From: Anaerofustis stercorihominis
Lineage (GTDB): Bacteria > Bacillota > Clostridia > Eubacteriales > Anaerofustaceae
Length of the DNA: 54,691 bases
Direction: 5' to 3'
NCBI GenBank assembly: GCA_015058295.1
Contig: SVCP01000008.1
Location: 1 to 54,691, forward strand
The notes beneath the pieces were generated by a model. It saw only the letters and a list, made by a program, of their open reading frames with translations. It did not search any database and was not told where the DNA came from. Below, piece after piece: positions 23,290 to 32,424 of the stretch. How positions within the stretch are numbered: position 1 is the first letter of the stretch; every line of letters begins with the position of its first letter. Both the position numbers and the translations under genes were made by a program.

Positions 23290-25212
23290 TTAAGCAGTTT
23301 CTTTTGTCTTTTTAAGTTTGATATACTGATAAGCGAATACAACACCTACGCATACACAGCCGATAACGTCTGTAAGATTGCCCGGCCATACGAGCATAAG
23401 GCCACCGACACCGATGATGATCCTTTCGAGCCAGCCTGCAGGAGCAAGACCGTAGCCTTCCATTGCAACAGCAACGCCTGTTGTTCCGATAATTGATGTG
23501 ATGACGATCTGAACAACTTCAAGGAATGTTGTATCAATGAACAGCATTGCCGGATTCATTGCAAAGATGTACGGGATAATGAACGCTGTGATCGCAAGTC
23601 TTGTTGCCGTAGCACCTGTTTTCAGCGGATTCGATTTTGCGATAGCCGCACCTGCATATGCTGCGAGGGCTACAGGCGGTGTTATGTCTGCAACAATACC
23701 GAAGTAGAATACGAACATATGTGCCGCAAGTGTGGGAATTCCCATTTTTACGAGGATAGGAGCTGTTACAGTTGCCATGATGACGTATGTGGCTGTTGTC
23801 GGAATGCCCATGCCGATAACGATGCAGGCGATCATTGTGAAGAAGAGAGCCAGGAAGATGCTGTTTTCAGCAACGCCCATAAGAATTCCTACAAGTGTCT
23901 GTCCGAGGCCTGTGAGTGTAACGATACCAACAACAACACCTGAAATCGCACACGCAACAGCAACACTGAGAGTGTTTTTTGTTCCTCCTGCAAGAGCGTC
24001 AATGAGTTTTGACGGTGTGAGTCGAGTATCCTTGTTAAACATACTTACGATGATTGATGTAAGTATAGCAAAGCAGGCTGCATAAGCCGGAGTGTAACCG
24101 ATGTTCATAAGAACTACGAGTACAACAATTGGAAGGAGCAGATATCCCTTTGTGATTATAAGCTTGAAGAAATTCGGAAGAGTGTCTTTCGGAAGACCTT
24201 TAAGACCGAGCTTTTTCGCCTCAAAGTGGATCATAAGGAATATACCCGTAAAGTACAGTATAGCCGGAAGAATGGCTATTGTAACGATGGTTGAATACGG
24301 AGTGTTTGTGATTTCCGCCATAAGGAATGCTGCCGCACCCATGATCGGAGGCATGATCTGTCCGCCTGTTGATGCTGCCGCTTCAACTGCTGCTGCGAAT
24401 TCCGGTTTATAGCCGATATCTTTCATGATGGGGATAGTGATACTTCCGCTTCCTACTGTATTTGCAACGGAAGAACCGGAATACATGCCTTCGAATGCGC
24501 TTGTGATTACGGCAACCTTCGCCGGACCGCCTGTTGCGCTTCCTGCAATGGAGTTTGCAAGATCAATAAAGAACATACCGATGTTTGTCTGTTCAAGGAA
24601 TGATCCGAGGCTGATAAACAGGGCGATAAATGTAGCGCATACTCCGAGGGGAGTACCGATGATCCCGTTTGTTGTGTAGTAAAGCTGGTGAATTACTCTG
24701 TGAAGAGAATAACCCTGTGTGAACGCATATCCTACAAAGAGTCCCGCAACGATAAGAATCGGAATACCCGATACTCGTCTGCATGCTTCCACGAGAATTA
24801 CGATACCGATAATTGCGACGATCTTGTCTGTATTATTGATCATAATAGCTCTGTTTACGATAGCTTCGAAGTTTATTGCAAAATAGAAGTATGCGGCTGC
24901 GCCGACTACGGCAAGAATAATGTCGTATATTGGGATATAATTTACTCTTTTATTAGATTTTTTTGTCACCGGATAAAGAAGGAATACAATAAAGATAATG
25001 CATCCGAGGAAGATGCTTCGTCTTACCTGTTCCGGCGGAGTGATAAAGAGCGTCATTGCAAAGATGAGAAGAGCGAATCCTACGAGAAGACCTGTGATGC
25101 AATGTTTGTACATTCCCGTAAAATGACGGGTGTTACTGTCACGGTCGAACTCGCTCATGAGCTCTTCAATGTTGATTTCTTCATGAGTATTTTCTGTTGT
25201 TAAATTCGACAT
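23290..25212 (-). CDS. TRAP transporter permease, fused 4TM/12TM (TAXI type)
   Basis: This 640-residue integral membrane protein joins the small DctQ-like and large DctM-like TRAP subunits in one chain, with about 16 or more helices. Features include PVTKKSNKRVNYIPIYD, SGSSVANTVGSGSITIPIMK, GGQIMPPIMGAAAFLMAE and GMGIPTTATYVIMA. TRAP systems import organic acids by using Na+ gradients and a binding protein. Two genes upstream in the same leftward operon encode a DUF1850 protein and a TAXI binding protein, a known TAXI-TRAP cluster. The substrate is not shown; glutamate or dicarboxylates are common in the family. Confidence 0.93.
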   Translation of the reverse strand: MSNLTTENTHEEINIEELMSEFDRDSNTRHFTGMYKHCITGLLVGFALLIFAMTLFITPPEQVRRSIFLGCIIFIVFLLYPVTKKSNKRVNYIPIYDIILAVVGAAAYFYFAINFEAIVNRAIMINNTDKIVAIIGIVILVEACRRVSGIPILIVAGLFVGYAFTQGYSLHRVIHQLYYTTNGIIGTPLGVCATFIALFISLGSFLEQTNIGMFFIDLANSIAGSATGGPAKVAVITSAFEGMYSGSSVANTVGSGSITIPIMKDIGYKPEFAAAVEAAASTGGQIMPPIMGAAAFLMAEITNTPYSTIVTIAILPAILYFTGIFLMIHFEAKKLGLKGLPKDTLPNFFKLIITKGYLLLPIVVLVVLMNIGYTPAYAACFAILTSIIVSMFNKDTRLTPSKLIDALAGGTKNTLSVAVACAISGVVVGIVTLTGLGQTLVGILMGVAENSIFLALFFTMIACIVIGMGIPTTATYVIMATVTAPILVKMGIPTLAAHMFVFYFGIVADITPPVALAAYAGAAIAKSNPLKTGATATRLAITAFIIPYIFAMNPAMLFIDTTFLEVVQIVITSIIGTTGVAVAMEGYGLAPAGWLERIIIGVGGLMLVWPGNLTDVIGCVCVGVVFAYQYIKLKKTKETA

Positions 25213-25221
25213 ATTGCCTCC

Positions 25222-25704
25222 TTATTGCCATGGGAAAAGGTTTTTTACTTCAAACGTTACGTTTGCATTTTTTCCGCACAGCTGTGTGAGATTGATGGTT
25301 TCTTTTTCATTTATTTTAAGGATATGATCATATACAGTGCCCACTATATAATGAACATTCTCAAGTTTGAGATCGTAGCCTGTGATGATCATGTTTCCCT
25401 CATTGTCGTATGTCAGTACCTGTTCGCCTTCAAGTTCCGTGGGAACTCCCGCACCGAATCCACGGTAGCGTGTGGCAGAGAGGATTATAGTTTCATCTTC
25501 AATTGTGTAAATATCCGCAACAGGTGTTTTGTTTACGGAATGGATAAATTCTATTTCAAATGTGACGACTTCATCTGTTCCGAACTTCTGATATATTTTC
25601 CCGGTATCAGTATCGCTCAGAACGAGATAACTGCTCCTGCTTAACAATAATGCAGCCACAAAGATGAGCATTGTGGCTGCAAGAATTATCTTGTTTTTTT
25701 TCAT
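25222..25704 (-). CDS. DUF1850 domain protein of the TAXI-TRAP cluster
   Basis: This 160-residue protein has an N-terminal membrane anchor (residues 5-25) and the DUF1850 pattern: FIHSVNKTPVADIYTI, then RYRGFGAGVPTELEG, then a C-terminal beta-rich region ending in FPWQ. It is outside the membrane by prediction. DUF1850 proteins sit regularly between TAXI binding proteins and fused TRAP permeases. Spacing is 9 bases to the permease and 25 to the binding protein gene. The function is unknown, probably accessory to transport. Confidence 0.88.
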   Translation of the reverse strand: MKKNKIILAATMLIFVAALLLSRSSYLVLSDTDTGKIYQKFGTDEVVTFEIEFIHSVNKTPVADIYTIEDETIILSATRYRGFGAGVPTELEGEQVLTYDNEGNMIITGYDLKLENVHYIVGTVYDHILKINEKETINLTQLCGKNANVTFEVKNLFPWQ

Positions 25705-25729
25705 TTTTACCGTATGTCAAAGTAAAAAC

Positions 25730-26689
25730 TTATTTTGCTCCGATTTCTTTGAAGTATTTTTCAGCGCCCGGGTGGAATGCTACGTCGATACCTTCTACAG
25801 CGTATTTTGTATCGATTTCTTTACCTTTAGCGTGAGCAACGATGATTTCATCTTTTGCTTCAAAGAGAGTCTTTGTGATGTTGTAAACTGCATCTTCGCT
25901 GAGGTCGTTGCTTGCAACGATTGTAGCTTTTACTGCAACTGTCATAGCTGCCGGAATTCCGTCGTATGTGTCAGCCGGGATTTCGTACTGTGTGTAGTAC
26001 GGATATTTGTCCATGAGGATCTTAGCATGAGCATCATCTATAGAAAGAACAGCGATTTCGTTTGTTGTTGCAAGGTCCATGATAGCTGTTGTCGGTGCGC
26101 CTGCTGTGCAGAAGAAAGCATCGATCTGGCCGTTTTTGAGAGCTTCAGCACTGTCTGCGAATGAGAGGTTCTGTTTAGCGATGTCATCGAATGTGATGTC
26201 ATAAGCTTCGAGGATCTGTTTAGCGTTGAATTCAACACCGCTTCCTGCGTCGCCTACAGAAACTTTTTTACCTTTGAGGTCAGCTACTGATGTGATGCCT
26301 GCTTTCGGGTTTGCAACGATCTGGCATACTTCAGCATAGATAGCTGCTACTGCAGAGAATTTTGTGAGTTTGCCTTCTGTTGCGAAAAGGTCAACACCGT
26401 TTGCAGCGTAGCTCATTACGTCGTTCTGTACGATAGCAAGGTCAACTTCGCCTGTTTCGATAAGCTGAAGGTTAGCTTTTGAAGCACCTGTAGCTTCTAC
26501 AGTAACTTCGATACCTGTCTTGTCTTTGAGGATCGGTGCGATACCTGAGCAGAATGCGTAGTATGTACCTGATGATCCGCCTGATGCGAATTTTACTGCT
26601 GTTACTTTGTCATCTCCGCCTCCGCAAGCTGCGAAAGAGAACATGAGAAGTACCACGAGAATGATTGAAATGGTTTTTTTGAGTTTCAT
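25730..26689 (-). CDS. TAXI family TRAP solute-binding lipoprotein
   Basis: This 319-residue protein starts KLKKTISIILVVLLM and has a lipobox ending in SFAAC, so it is a lipoprotein on the outer face of the membrane. The mature part has the TAXI-family features FASGGSSGTYYAFCSGIAPIL, LKGKKVSVGDAGSG and FFCTAGAPTTAIMDL. It binds the substrate and hands it to the fused permease. The start at 26689 has AGGAGG 5-7 bases upstream; the open frame above it lacks homology. It heads the operon. Confidence 0.93.
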   Translation of the reverse strand: MKLKKTISIILVVLLMFSFAACGGGDDKVTAVKFASGGSSGTYYAFCSGIAPILKDKTGIEVTVEATGASKANLQLIETGEVDLAIVQNDVMSYAANGVDLFATEGKLTKFSAVAAIYAEVCQIVANPKAGITSVADLKGKKVSVGDAGSGVEFNAKQILEAYDITFDDIAKQNLSFADSAEALKNGQIDAFFCTAGAPTTAIMDLATTNEIAVLSIDDAHAKILMDKYPYYTQYEIPADTYDGIPAAMTVAVKATIVASNDLSEDAVYNITKTLFEAKDEIIVAHAKGKEIDTKYAVEGIDVAFHPGAEKYFKEIGAK

Positions 26690-26935
26690 TTTTTCCCTCC
26701 TGTTTTGTCTTATGAAAATTTTGAGTTTTAAAAATTCATAATTTTTCATTATGATACACCAAAGCACGGGAATTTGCAAGCAAAAATGAACATTTTTACT
26801 TTAAAAAACTCAATTTTGTGAAAAGTTTTGACATAGATGTAACGAAAATGAAAATATCCGCAGGATATTTCATCTTTTTCGGATATATGTGTGAATATTT
26901 TATGTCTTTTATTTATGTTAATTACTCACATTGTG

Positions 26936-26964
26936 TTACAATATCTCTTCATCCGTGTTATAAT
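26936..26964 (+). promoter_or_regulatory. Promoter of second chrA locus
   Basis: TTACAA (26936-26941), 17-base spacer and perfect TATAAT (26959-26964), 27 bases before the start codon. Confidence 0.75.
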
Positions 26965-26991
26965 CATAAAGATATTATCCGGAGGTTTTTT

Positions 26992-27570
26992 ATGTCACTC
27001 AAAGACAATATATATGTACAGTTATTTACGACATTTTTCCGCATAGGTGCATTTACCTTTGGCGGAGGGTATGCAATGATCCCCATTATTCAGAAAGAAG
27101 CTGTGGAAAACCGCGGCTGGATAAAGGACGAGGATATAATTGATCTTCTTGCCATCGCAGAAAGTACTCCCGGAGTTCTCGCAGTAAACAGTGCCACATT
27201 CGTCGGATATAACGTGGGTGGTTTCTGGGGAAGTGCCGCAGCTACACTCGGGGTTGTTTTGCCGTCATTTCTTATAATACTTGCTCTGAGCGGAGTATAT
27301 ATCGCATTCAGACAGAATGTGTGGGTGGATTATGCATTCAGAGGTATAAAGGCCGGGGTATGTGTACTTCTTATCAAGTCGTTCACAAAACTTTTCAAAG
27401 CGCTGGACAGAAAGGCGTTTCATATGGCTCTTCTGGTGTGTGCGATACTCGCTTCCGCACTTGCGGGAATAAAGGCAGTATATATAATAATCACCGGCGG
27501 AATCCTCGGATATGTCTACAGGACATTTTTCTGCCCGGAAGGCAAAGAGTATGCAAAGGAGGACAAATAA
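26992..27570 (+). CDS. Chromate transporter family protein, half-size (locus 2, subunit 1)
   Basis: This 192-residue CHR-family membrane protein has GAFTFGGGYAMIPII (residues 18-32), AESTPGVLAVNSATFVG and about five helices. In the second motif the usual STPGP is STPGV. The start at 26992 has GGAGG 8 bases upstream. The stop is immediately followed by the ATG of its partner, so the pair is co-translated. This is the second ChrA pair in the window. It lacks the Cys/His repeat gene seen at the first. Confidence 0.92.
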   Translation: MSLKDNIYVQLFTTFFRIGAFTFGGGYAMIPIIQKEAVENRGWIKDEDIIDLLAIAESTPGVLAVNSATFVGYNVGGFWGSAAATLGVVLPSFLIILALSGVYIAFRQNVWVDYAFRGIKAGVCVLLIKSFTKLFKALDRKAFHMALLVCAILASALAGIKAVYIIITGGILGYVYRTFFCPEGKEYAKEDK

Positions 27571-28128
27571 ATGAACGTTTATCTTGATCTCTTCCTTACA
27601 TTCTTCAAAATAGGGCTTTTCACCATCGGCGGCGGATATGCAATGATCCCCATGATGCAGGATGAGGTCACAACCAAAGGCTGGGCAAGCATTGAGACAG
27701 TCATTGACTTCATCGCAGTGAGCGAATCCACTCCCGGACCTTTTGCCGTAAATATGGCCACATTCATCGGCGCGGAAACAGGCGGATTCTTCGGGGCGGT
27801 CTGCTCCACTCTCGGGGTAGTGCTGCCTTCGTTCATAATCATACTCATCATCGCAAAGTTCTTCGCCACATTCGCTCAGGACAGAAGGGTAAAGGCGGTT
27901 CTGTACGGAATCCGTCCTGTTGTGGTGGGGCTTATCGGTGTTGCGGCGTTTTCCATTGCGGAAGCCGCGTTCCTCACGGCAGAAGGACTGAACTTTGTAT
28001 CTCTGGGAATCTTTACCGTGGCATTTGCTTTCTACAAGAAATTCCCGAAGATTCATCCTGTGTTCATTGTATTTTTGAGTATGGCGCTGGGAATGCTCTT
28101 TTATGGCATAGTGCCGATGATATTCTGA
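27571..28128 (+). CDS. Chromate transporter family protein, half-size (locus 2, subunit 2)
   Basis: This 185-residue CHR-family protein has FTIGGGYAMIPMM, SESTPGPFAVNMATFIG and a run of hydrophobic helices to the C-terminus. It starts on the base after the previous stop, and its ribosome binding site (AAAGGAGG) lies within the end of the partner gene. Together the two halves make one ChrA-like unit in the membrane. The substrate is unproven; the family includes proteins that confer chromate resistance and others of unknown role. Confidence 0.92.
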   Translation: MNVYLDLFLTFFKIGLFTIGGGYAMIPMMQDEVTTKGWASIETVIDFIAVSESTPGPFAVNMATFIGAETGGFFGAVCSTLGVVLPSFIIILIIAKFFATFAQDRRVKAVLYGIRPVVVGLIGVAAFSIAEAAFLTAEGLNFVSLGIFTVAFAFYKKFPKIHPVFIVFLSMALGMLFYGIVPMIF

Positions 28129-28157
28129 ATTTAAATAACAAGCAAAGGGGAGGGGTT

Positions 28158-28535
28158 ATGAAAGAAGGCTCTTTCTTTAAGAAAAAAGATATTATTGCCA
28201 TAATCATTCTGCTTCTGGTTGCGGGTGCATTTTATATTTTCGGAAACTCAGATACGCAGACCGGCATCGCTGAAATAACTGTCGACGGTGTTCTTACAGA
28301 GACAGTAAATCTTCTGACGACGGATAACGGGATATACGAACTCGACGGGGTGAATGTCAGCTATGAGGTCCGGGACGGAAAGATAGCTTTTCATGAGTCC
28401 GACTGTTTTGATAAAGTATGTGTGAATGCCGGCTTTATTTCCATGGGCGGGCAGACAGCGGTTTGTCTTCCGAATAAAGTAGTAATAAGTATTCCTGCCG
28501 GTGAAGATAGCAGTATTGATATAATGTTGAGGTAA
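28158..28535 (+). CDS. NusG domain II-containing protein
   Basis: This 125-residue protein has one N-terminal membrane helix (residues 11-28) and a NusG-II-type extracytoplasmic domain with HESDCFDKVCVNAGFIS and QTAVCLPNKVVISI. The Cys-x4-Cys pattern and the CLPN segment are typical of this small family, which is often encoded beside ApbE and Rnf genes. It is not a transcription factor despite the domain name. ApbE starts 2 bases after its stop. A role in flavinylation-linked membrane redox is inference from context. Confidence 0.85.
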   Translation: MKEGSFFKKKDIIAIIILLLVAGAFYIFGNSDTQTGIAEITVDGVLTETVNLLTTDNGIYELDGVNVSYEVRDGKIAFHESDCFDKVCVNAGFISMGGQTAVCLPNKVVISIPAGEDSSIDIMLR

Positions 28536-28537
28536 AT

Positions 28538-29590
28538 ATGAAAAAGATAAAACGGATACTATGTTTATTGCTCGTAATATTCACAGTCTTATCATTATGT
28601 TCGTGTTCGTCGGAAAAAATGTATAACGCAAACTATACGGGAGTATTCGATACATTTGTTCAGATATGCACATATTCTCAGAGCAGGAAAGAATTTGATG
28701 CTCTGGCAGGTGAAGTTGTTGAGATACTGACTCAGTACCACAGGCTGTATGACATATACAATGATTACGACGGTATAAACAACATTAAGACCATAAACGA
28801 TAACGCGGGTGTTGCTCCTGTAAAAGTAGACAAAAAAATAATAGATCTTCTTAAATTCTGTAAGGATGCTTATTATCTTACGGACGGGAATGTAAACGTG
28901 GCTATGGGAAGTGTGCTTTCTCTGTGGCACGATGCAAGACAAAGCATGCAGACGACGGCATATCCGGAGATTCCCGATATGGATGATCTTAGGGCGGCAA
29001 GCCTCCATACGGATATTGAGTGTATTGTAATAGATGAAGACAATAATACAGTATATATAACAGATCCTCAAACAAGTCTTGACGTTGGTGCAGTAGCAAA
29101 AGGATATGCTACTGAAAGGGCATATGAATATATCATAAATAAAGGTTTTGACAGCGGTTTTTTAAGCGTTGGCGGAAACGTGAAAGTTCTCGGTGCGCGC
29201 GATGACGGAAAAAGCACAGGCTGGAATGTCGGAATACAGAATCCGGACACACAGTATGCGGATTCGCCTCTTGCGGTTGTCTGCGCGGACAAAGGTGCAC
29301 TTGCTACAAGCGGAGATTATCAGAGATATTTCGTGGTTGACGGAGTAAAATATCATCATATTATAGATAAAGACACTCTTATGCCTTCTGTCGGAATGAG
29401 AGGCGTCAGTATCTGGTGTGACGACAGTGGTATGGCAGATGTTCTTTCCACATATTTCTTTACCATAAGCTACGAAGATGCTCTCGGATTTATTGAAAAA
29501 CATCCCGGGCTTGAAATAAAGGCATATTGGATATTCGAAGACGGAAGCATACAATACACAGCGGATCTTGCAGCATATTTACAGGAGTGA
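28538..29590 (+). CDS. apbE: FAD:protein FMN transferase lipoprotein
   Basis: This 350-residue protein has a lipoprotein signal (lipobox SLCSC) and the ApbE fold. It includes FDTFVQICTY, a Mg-FAD region with NVNVAMGSVLSLW, SLDVGAVAKGYATERAYEYI and the FLSVGGNVKVLG strand. It transfers FMN from FAD to Thr in target proteins of extracytoplasmic redox systems. No Rnf or Nqr subunit is in the window, so the target lies elsewhere. It follows the NusG-II protein and precedes dxr by 5 bases, forming one operon. Confidence 0.92.
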   Translation: MKKIKRILCLLLVIFTVLSLCSCSSEKMYNANYTGVFDTFVQICTYSQSRKEFDALAGEVVEILTQYHRLYDIYNDYDGINNIKTINDNAGVAPVKVDKKIIDLLKFCKDAYYLTDGNVNVAMGSVLSLWHDARQSMQTTAYPEIPDMDDLRAASLHTDIECIVIDEDNNTVYITDPQTSLDVGAVAKGYATERAYEYIINKGFDSGFLSVGGNVKVLGARDDGKSTGWNVGIQNPDTQYADSPLAVVCADKGALATSGDYQRYFVVDGVKYHHIIDKDTLMPSVGMRGVSIWCDDSGMADVLSTYFFTISYEDALGFIEKHPGLEIKAYWIFEDGSIQYTADLAAYLQE

Positions 29591-29595
29591 TCATT

Positions 29596-30741
29596 ATGAA
29601 AAAACATATATCTGTACTCGGTTCCACAGGTTCTGTGGGAAGGCAGACCCTTGATGTAATAAGAAACAACAAAGAAATGAAGGCTGTTGCCCTCACAGCA
29701 AACTCAAATATTACGCTTCTTGAAGAACAGGCGAGAGAGTTTATGCCGGAAGTTGTCTCGGTAATGGACGAAGATGCGGCAAAAGAACTCAGGATAAAGC
29801 TTTCAGATACGAATATAAAAGTTCTCTGCGGAATGAGCGGACTTGTGGAAGCCTCCACAATGGATAAAGCGGATTGTGTACTTACGGCGGTGGTTGGTAA
29901 TGTGGGCATGCTTCCTACATTTGAAGCCATAAAAGCAGGAAAGGATATTGCGCTTGCAAACAAGGAAACTCTTGTTTCCGCAGGAAGTCTGATCACGGAA
30001 GAAATAAAGAAAAACGGAGTAAAACTCCTGCCTGTTGACAGTGAGCACAGTGCGATTTTTCAGTGCATAAACGGTACTGACAACGCAATAAAAAGAATTC
30101 TCCTCACAGCTTCAGGAGGTTCTTTCAGGGGAAGAAAGAGGGAGGAACTCAAAAATGTAAAACCTGCCGATGCTCTGAAACACCCTACATGGAGTATGGG
30201 AAGAAAAATAACCATAGATTCCGCAACACTCATGAACAAGGGACTTGAAGTAATCGAAGCAAAATGGCTTTTCGGGGTGGACGTTTCACAGATAGAAGTA
30301 CTCGTTCATCCTCAGAGCATAGTTCATTCGGCAGTTGAGTTTGCGGACAACTCCGTTATTGCGCAGCTGTCTGTTCCTGATATGCGGCTTGCCATACAAT
30401 ATGCATTGACGGCTCCCGAGAGGATTCCCTGCAGTATTGCTCCACTTGATTTTTCGGCGGGCATGAACCTGACTTTCGGGCATCCCGACACGGAAACATT
30501 CGAATGTCTTTCACTGGCTTATAAGGCTGTTGAACTTGGCGGAACGCTTCCTACTGTGATGAATGCTGCCAATGAGATCGCCGTTGAAAGATTCCTCAGT
30601 GAAGATATCGGATTTTTGCAGATAGCGGAGGTTGTCGGAGAGTGTATGAATGCTCACAGTATTGAGGAAGTTTCTTCAATAGAACAGCTTATGGAAATTG
30701 ATCTCTGGGCAAGGGATTATGCGAAAAAAATAAAACTATAG
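29596..30741 (+). CDS. dxr: 1-deoxy-D-xylulose 5-phosphate reductoisomerase
   Basis: This 381-residue enzyme makes 2-C-methyl-D-erythritol 4-phosphate in the MEP isoprenoid pathway. It has the NADPH-binding GSTGSVGRQTLDV at residues 7-19, ALANKETLVSAG, the metal and substrate site PVDSEHSAIFQ, HPTWSMGRKITIDSATLMNK and the conserved NAANEIAVERFL near the C-terminus. Length is standard. The start at 29596 has AGGAG upstream; the upstream open frame overlaps apbE and has no homology. Usual neighbours of the pathway (rseP, cdsA, uppS) are absent here. Confidence 0.96.
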   Translation: MKKHISVLGSTGSVGRQTLDVIRNNKEMKAVALTANSNITLLEEQAREFMPEVVSVMDEDAAKELRIKLSDTNIKVLCGMSGLVEASTMDKADCVLTAVVGNVGMLPTFEAIKAGKDIALANKETLVSAGSLITEEIKKNGVKLLPVDSEHSAIFQCINGTDNAIKRILLTASGGSFRGRKREELKNVKPADALKHPTWSMGRKITIDSATLMNKGLEVIEAKWLFGVDVSQIEVLVHPQSIVHSAVEFADNSVIAQLSVPDMRLAIQYALTAPERIPCSIAPLDFSAGMNLTFGHPDTETFECLSLAYKAVELGGTLPTVMNAANEIAVERFLSEDIGFLQIAEVVGECMNAHSIEEVSSIEQLMEIDLWARDYAKKIKL

Positions 30742-30749
30742 AATTATAT

Positions 30750-30772
30750 GCCGTGTAAAAGCGGCTTTTTTT
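30750..30772 (+). terminator. dxr: Short terminator after dxr
   Basis: A 4-bp GCCG/CGGC stem (30750-30753 with 30762-30765) followed by seven T residues. It is weak alone, and it sits directly before three-arm element B. Confidence 0.55.
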
Positions 30773-30774
30773 AT

Positions 30775-30885
30775 GCCCCGCCGCAGGCGGAAGCAGCAGC
30801 GCTGCTTCCTGCTCAAAGGCGGAGCCTTTGAGTGCGAAAAAGCAAAGTTCAATGAACTTTGCTTTTTCGCTGCCTGCGGCGGGGC
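30775..30885. repeat. Three-arm palindromic element, copy B
   Basis: A 14-bp perfect outer stem (30775-30788 with 30872-30885) encloses three hairpins. Arm 1 is 9 bp (30789-30797 with 30801-30809), arm 2 is 9 bp (30812-30820 with 30824-30832, loop GGA), and arm 3 is 17 bp (30834-30850 with 30854-30870). It begins 34 bases after the dxr stop. The outer stem and arm 2 are identical to copy C. Confidence 0.9.
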
Positions 30886-30990
30886 GGACTATATAAAACT
30901 TACACGATATAAGGATTTCATAAGTATTTATCATAATTTAATAAAAAATATTTTTGCTGTGGTAAAATATTTATGAGGAGAGTATGTTTT

Positions 30991-32424
30991 ATGAATGGAA
31001 AAAGTAAACTGCATGAACATATGATATGTATGATTTCCGTAATCGGTATAGTCGTCGTGGCAACAATTCTTTCTTCGGGACTGTCAAAACTTGGTGTGGA
31101 AGATGATAATCTTATTATGCTTTATCTTATCGCCGTGCTTCTGAGTACCGTCGTGAGTAAAGGATATATTGCTTACGGATTAATAACAGCAGTTCTGGGA
31201 TTATTGTCTTTTAACTATTTCTTTACATATCCGTTATTTACTATGATGGTGTATGATGTGCAGGATCTCATCATGCTGGGATTTTTCTTCATCACAGCTC
31301 TTATAGGTGGTGTCATGACATCAAAATACAAGCATCAGAGCACAATCGCCAAACAGAATGAACTTACTGCGCAACTGATGTATGAGATAACGGAGAGTTT
31401 TGTAAACCTTACGGGTGTTGACGACATAGTTGATAATGCCATGAATTTTATTACGGACCACACGGGATATTATTGTGAAGTAACGCTCGGAGACAAGGTT
31501 TATTCGCCTGAATGGACAGAATACCGTCCGTCGGTCAAATGTTATGTCCTTCCCATAAACGGAAGAACGACCAGGCTCGGTCTTATAAAGCTTTACACAG
31601 ACGAAAGGTCTGTCATGGAAGATGATGACAAACTGATAAGTGCCGTTGTATATCAGATGGGACTTGTTCTGGACAGGGAATCAATCTATACGGAAAGAGA
31701 AAAAATAAAGCTCGAAATGGAATCGGAGCATCTGAAGAGTACTCTTCTTCGGAGTATTTCCCATGATCTGAGGACACCGCTTACAGGAATTCTCGGTGCG
31801 GGAACGCTTATCGTTGAAAATTTTTATGAACTTGAAGATGATGAGATAATCCGGCTTGCAGGTGACATAATGGAGCAATCGGAATGGCTAATAATGACTG
31901 TGCAGAATATCCTCAATATGACGAGGGTGAATGATAAATCGTTTGCTTTGCGCCGTGAACTGGAGACAGTCGATGATCTGATGAGTCAGGCGGTGATGAG
32001 AATATCCCGTGTTTATCCTTCTCAGGCAAAGGAAATGCTGAAAGTGAAGTTTCCGGGGGATCTGCTGTTTGTGAATGTTGATGCGCAGATGTTCGAGCAG
32101 GTACTTATAAATCTTCTTGACAATGCATTTAAACATTCGGTTAGTTGTTCCTATATATTATTTACAGCATACAAAGATGGGAAAAATATTGTTTTTGAAG
32201 TCAGTGATGACGGTGAAGGTATTGATGAGAGTATTATAGACACATTGTTTGACGGATTTGTTACATTGCAGAGCAAGACATCAGACAAGGGCAGAGGAGT
32301 CGGCCTCGGTTTGTCAATATGCCGTGCTATTGTCAACGCTCACGATGGAGTTATAACTGCCGGCAACAAACCCGAAGGCGGAGCACTTTTCAGAGTAGTA
32401 TTGCCATGTGAGGAGGAATCATAA
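30991..32424 (+). CDS. KdpD-like sensor histidine kinase lacking the KdpD sensor domain
   Basis: This 477-residue kinase has a DUF4118-type four-helix membrane domain (to about residue 105), a GAF-like linker (about 130-230), HisKA with phospho-acceptor His258 in SISHDLRTPLTGI, and HATPase with DNAFKHS and GVGLGLSICRAIV. The DUF4118 plus kinase core is the C-terminal half of KdpD. The N-terminal KdpD ATP-binding and Usp domains are missing. No kdpFABC genes are nearby. The start at 30991 has GAGGAG 9 bases upstream. It overlaps the regulator gene by one base. Confidence 0.88.
   Translation: MNGKSKLHEHMICMISVIGIVVVATILSSGLSKLGVEDDNLIMLYLIAVLLSTVVSKGYIAYGLITAVLGLLSFNYFFTYPLFTMMVYDVQDLIMLGFFFITALIGGVMTSKYKHQSTIAKQNELTAQLMYEITESFVNLTGVDDIVDNAMNFITDHTGYYCEVTLGDKVYSPEWTEYRPSVKCYVLPINGRTTRLGLIKLYTDERSVMEDDDKLISAVVYQMGLVLDRESIYTEREKIKLEMESEHLKSTLLRSISHDLRTPLTGILGAGTLIVENFYELEDDEIIRLAGDIMEQSEWLIMTVQNILNMTRVNDKSFALRRELETVDDLMSQAVMRISRVYPSQAKEMLKVKFPGDLLFVNVDAQMFEQVLINLLDNAFKHSVSCSYILFTAYKDGKNIVFEVSDDGEGIDESIIDTLFDGFVTLQSKTSDKGRGVGLGLSICRAIVNAHDGVITAGNKPEGGALFRVVLPCEEES

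Noticed and set aside
23341-25203. Several plus-strand ORFs antisense to the TRAP permease
   Set aside because: They are low-complexity shadows of a well-supported membrane protein with no ribosome binding sites or motifs.
27265-28056. 263-codon minus-strand ORF opposite the second chrA pair
   Set aside because: It is a complement-frame artefact over two genes with clear family motifs and starts.
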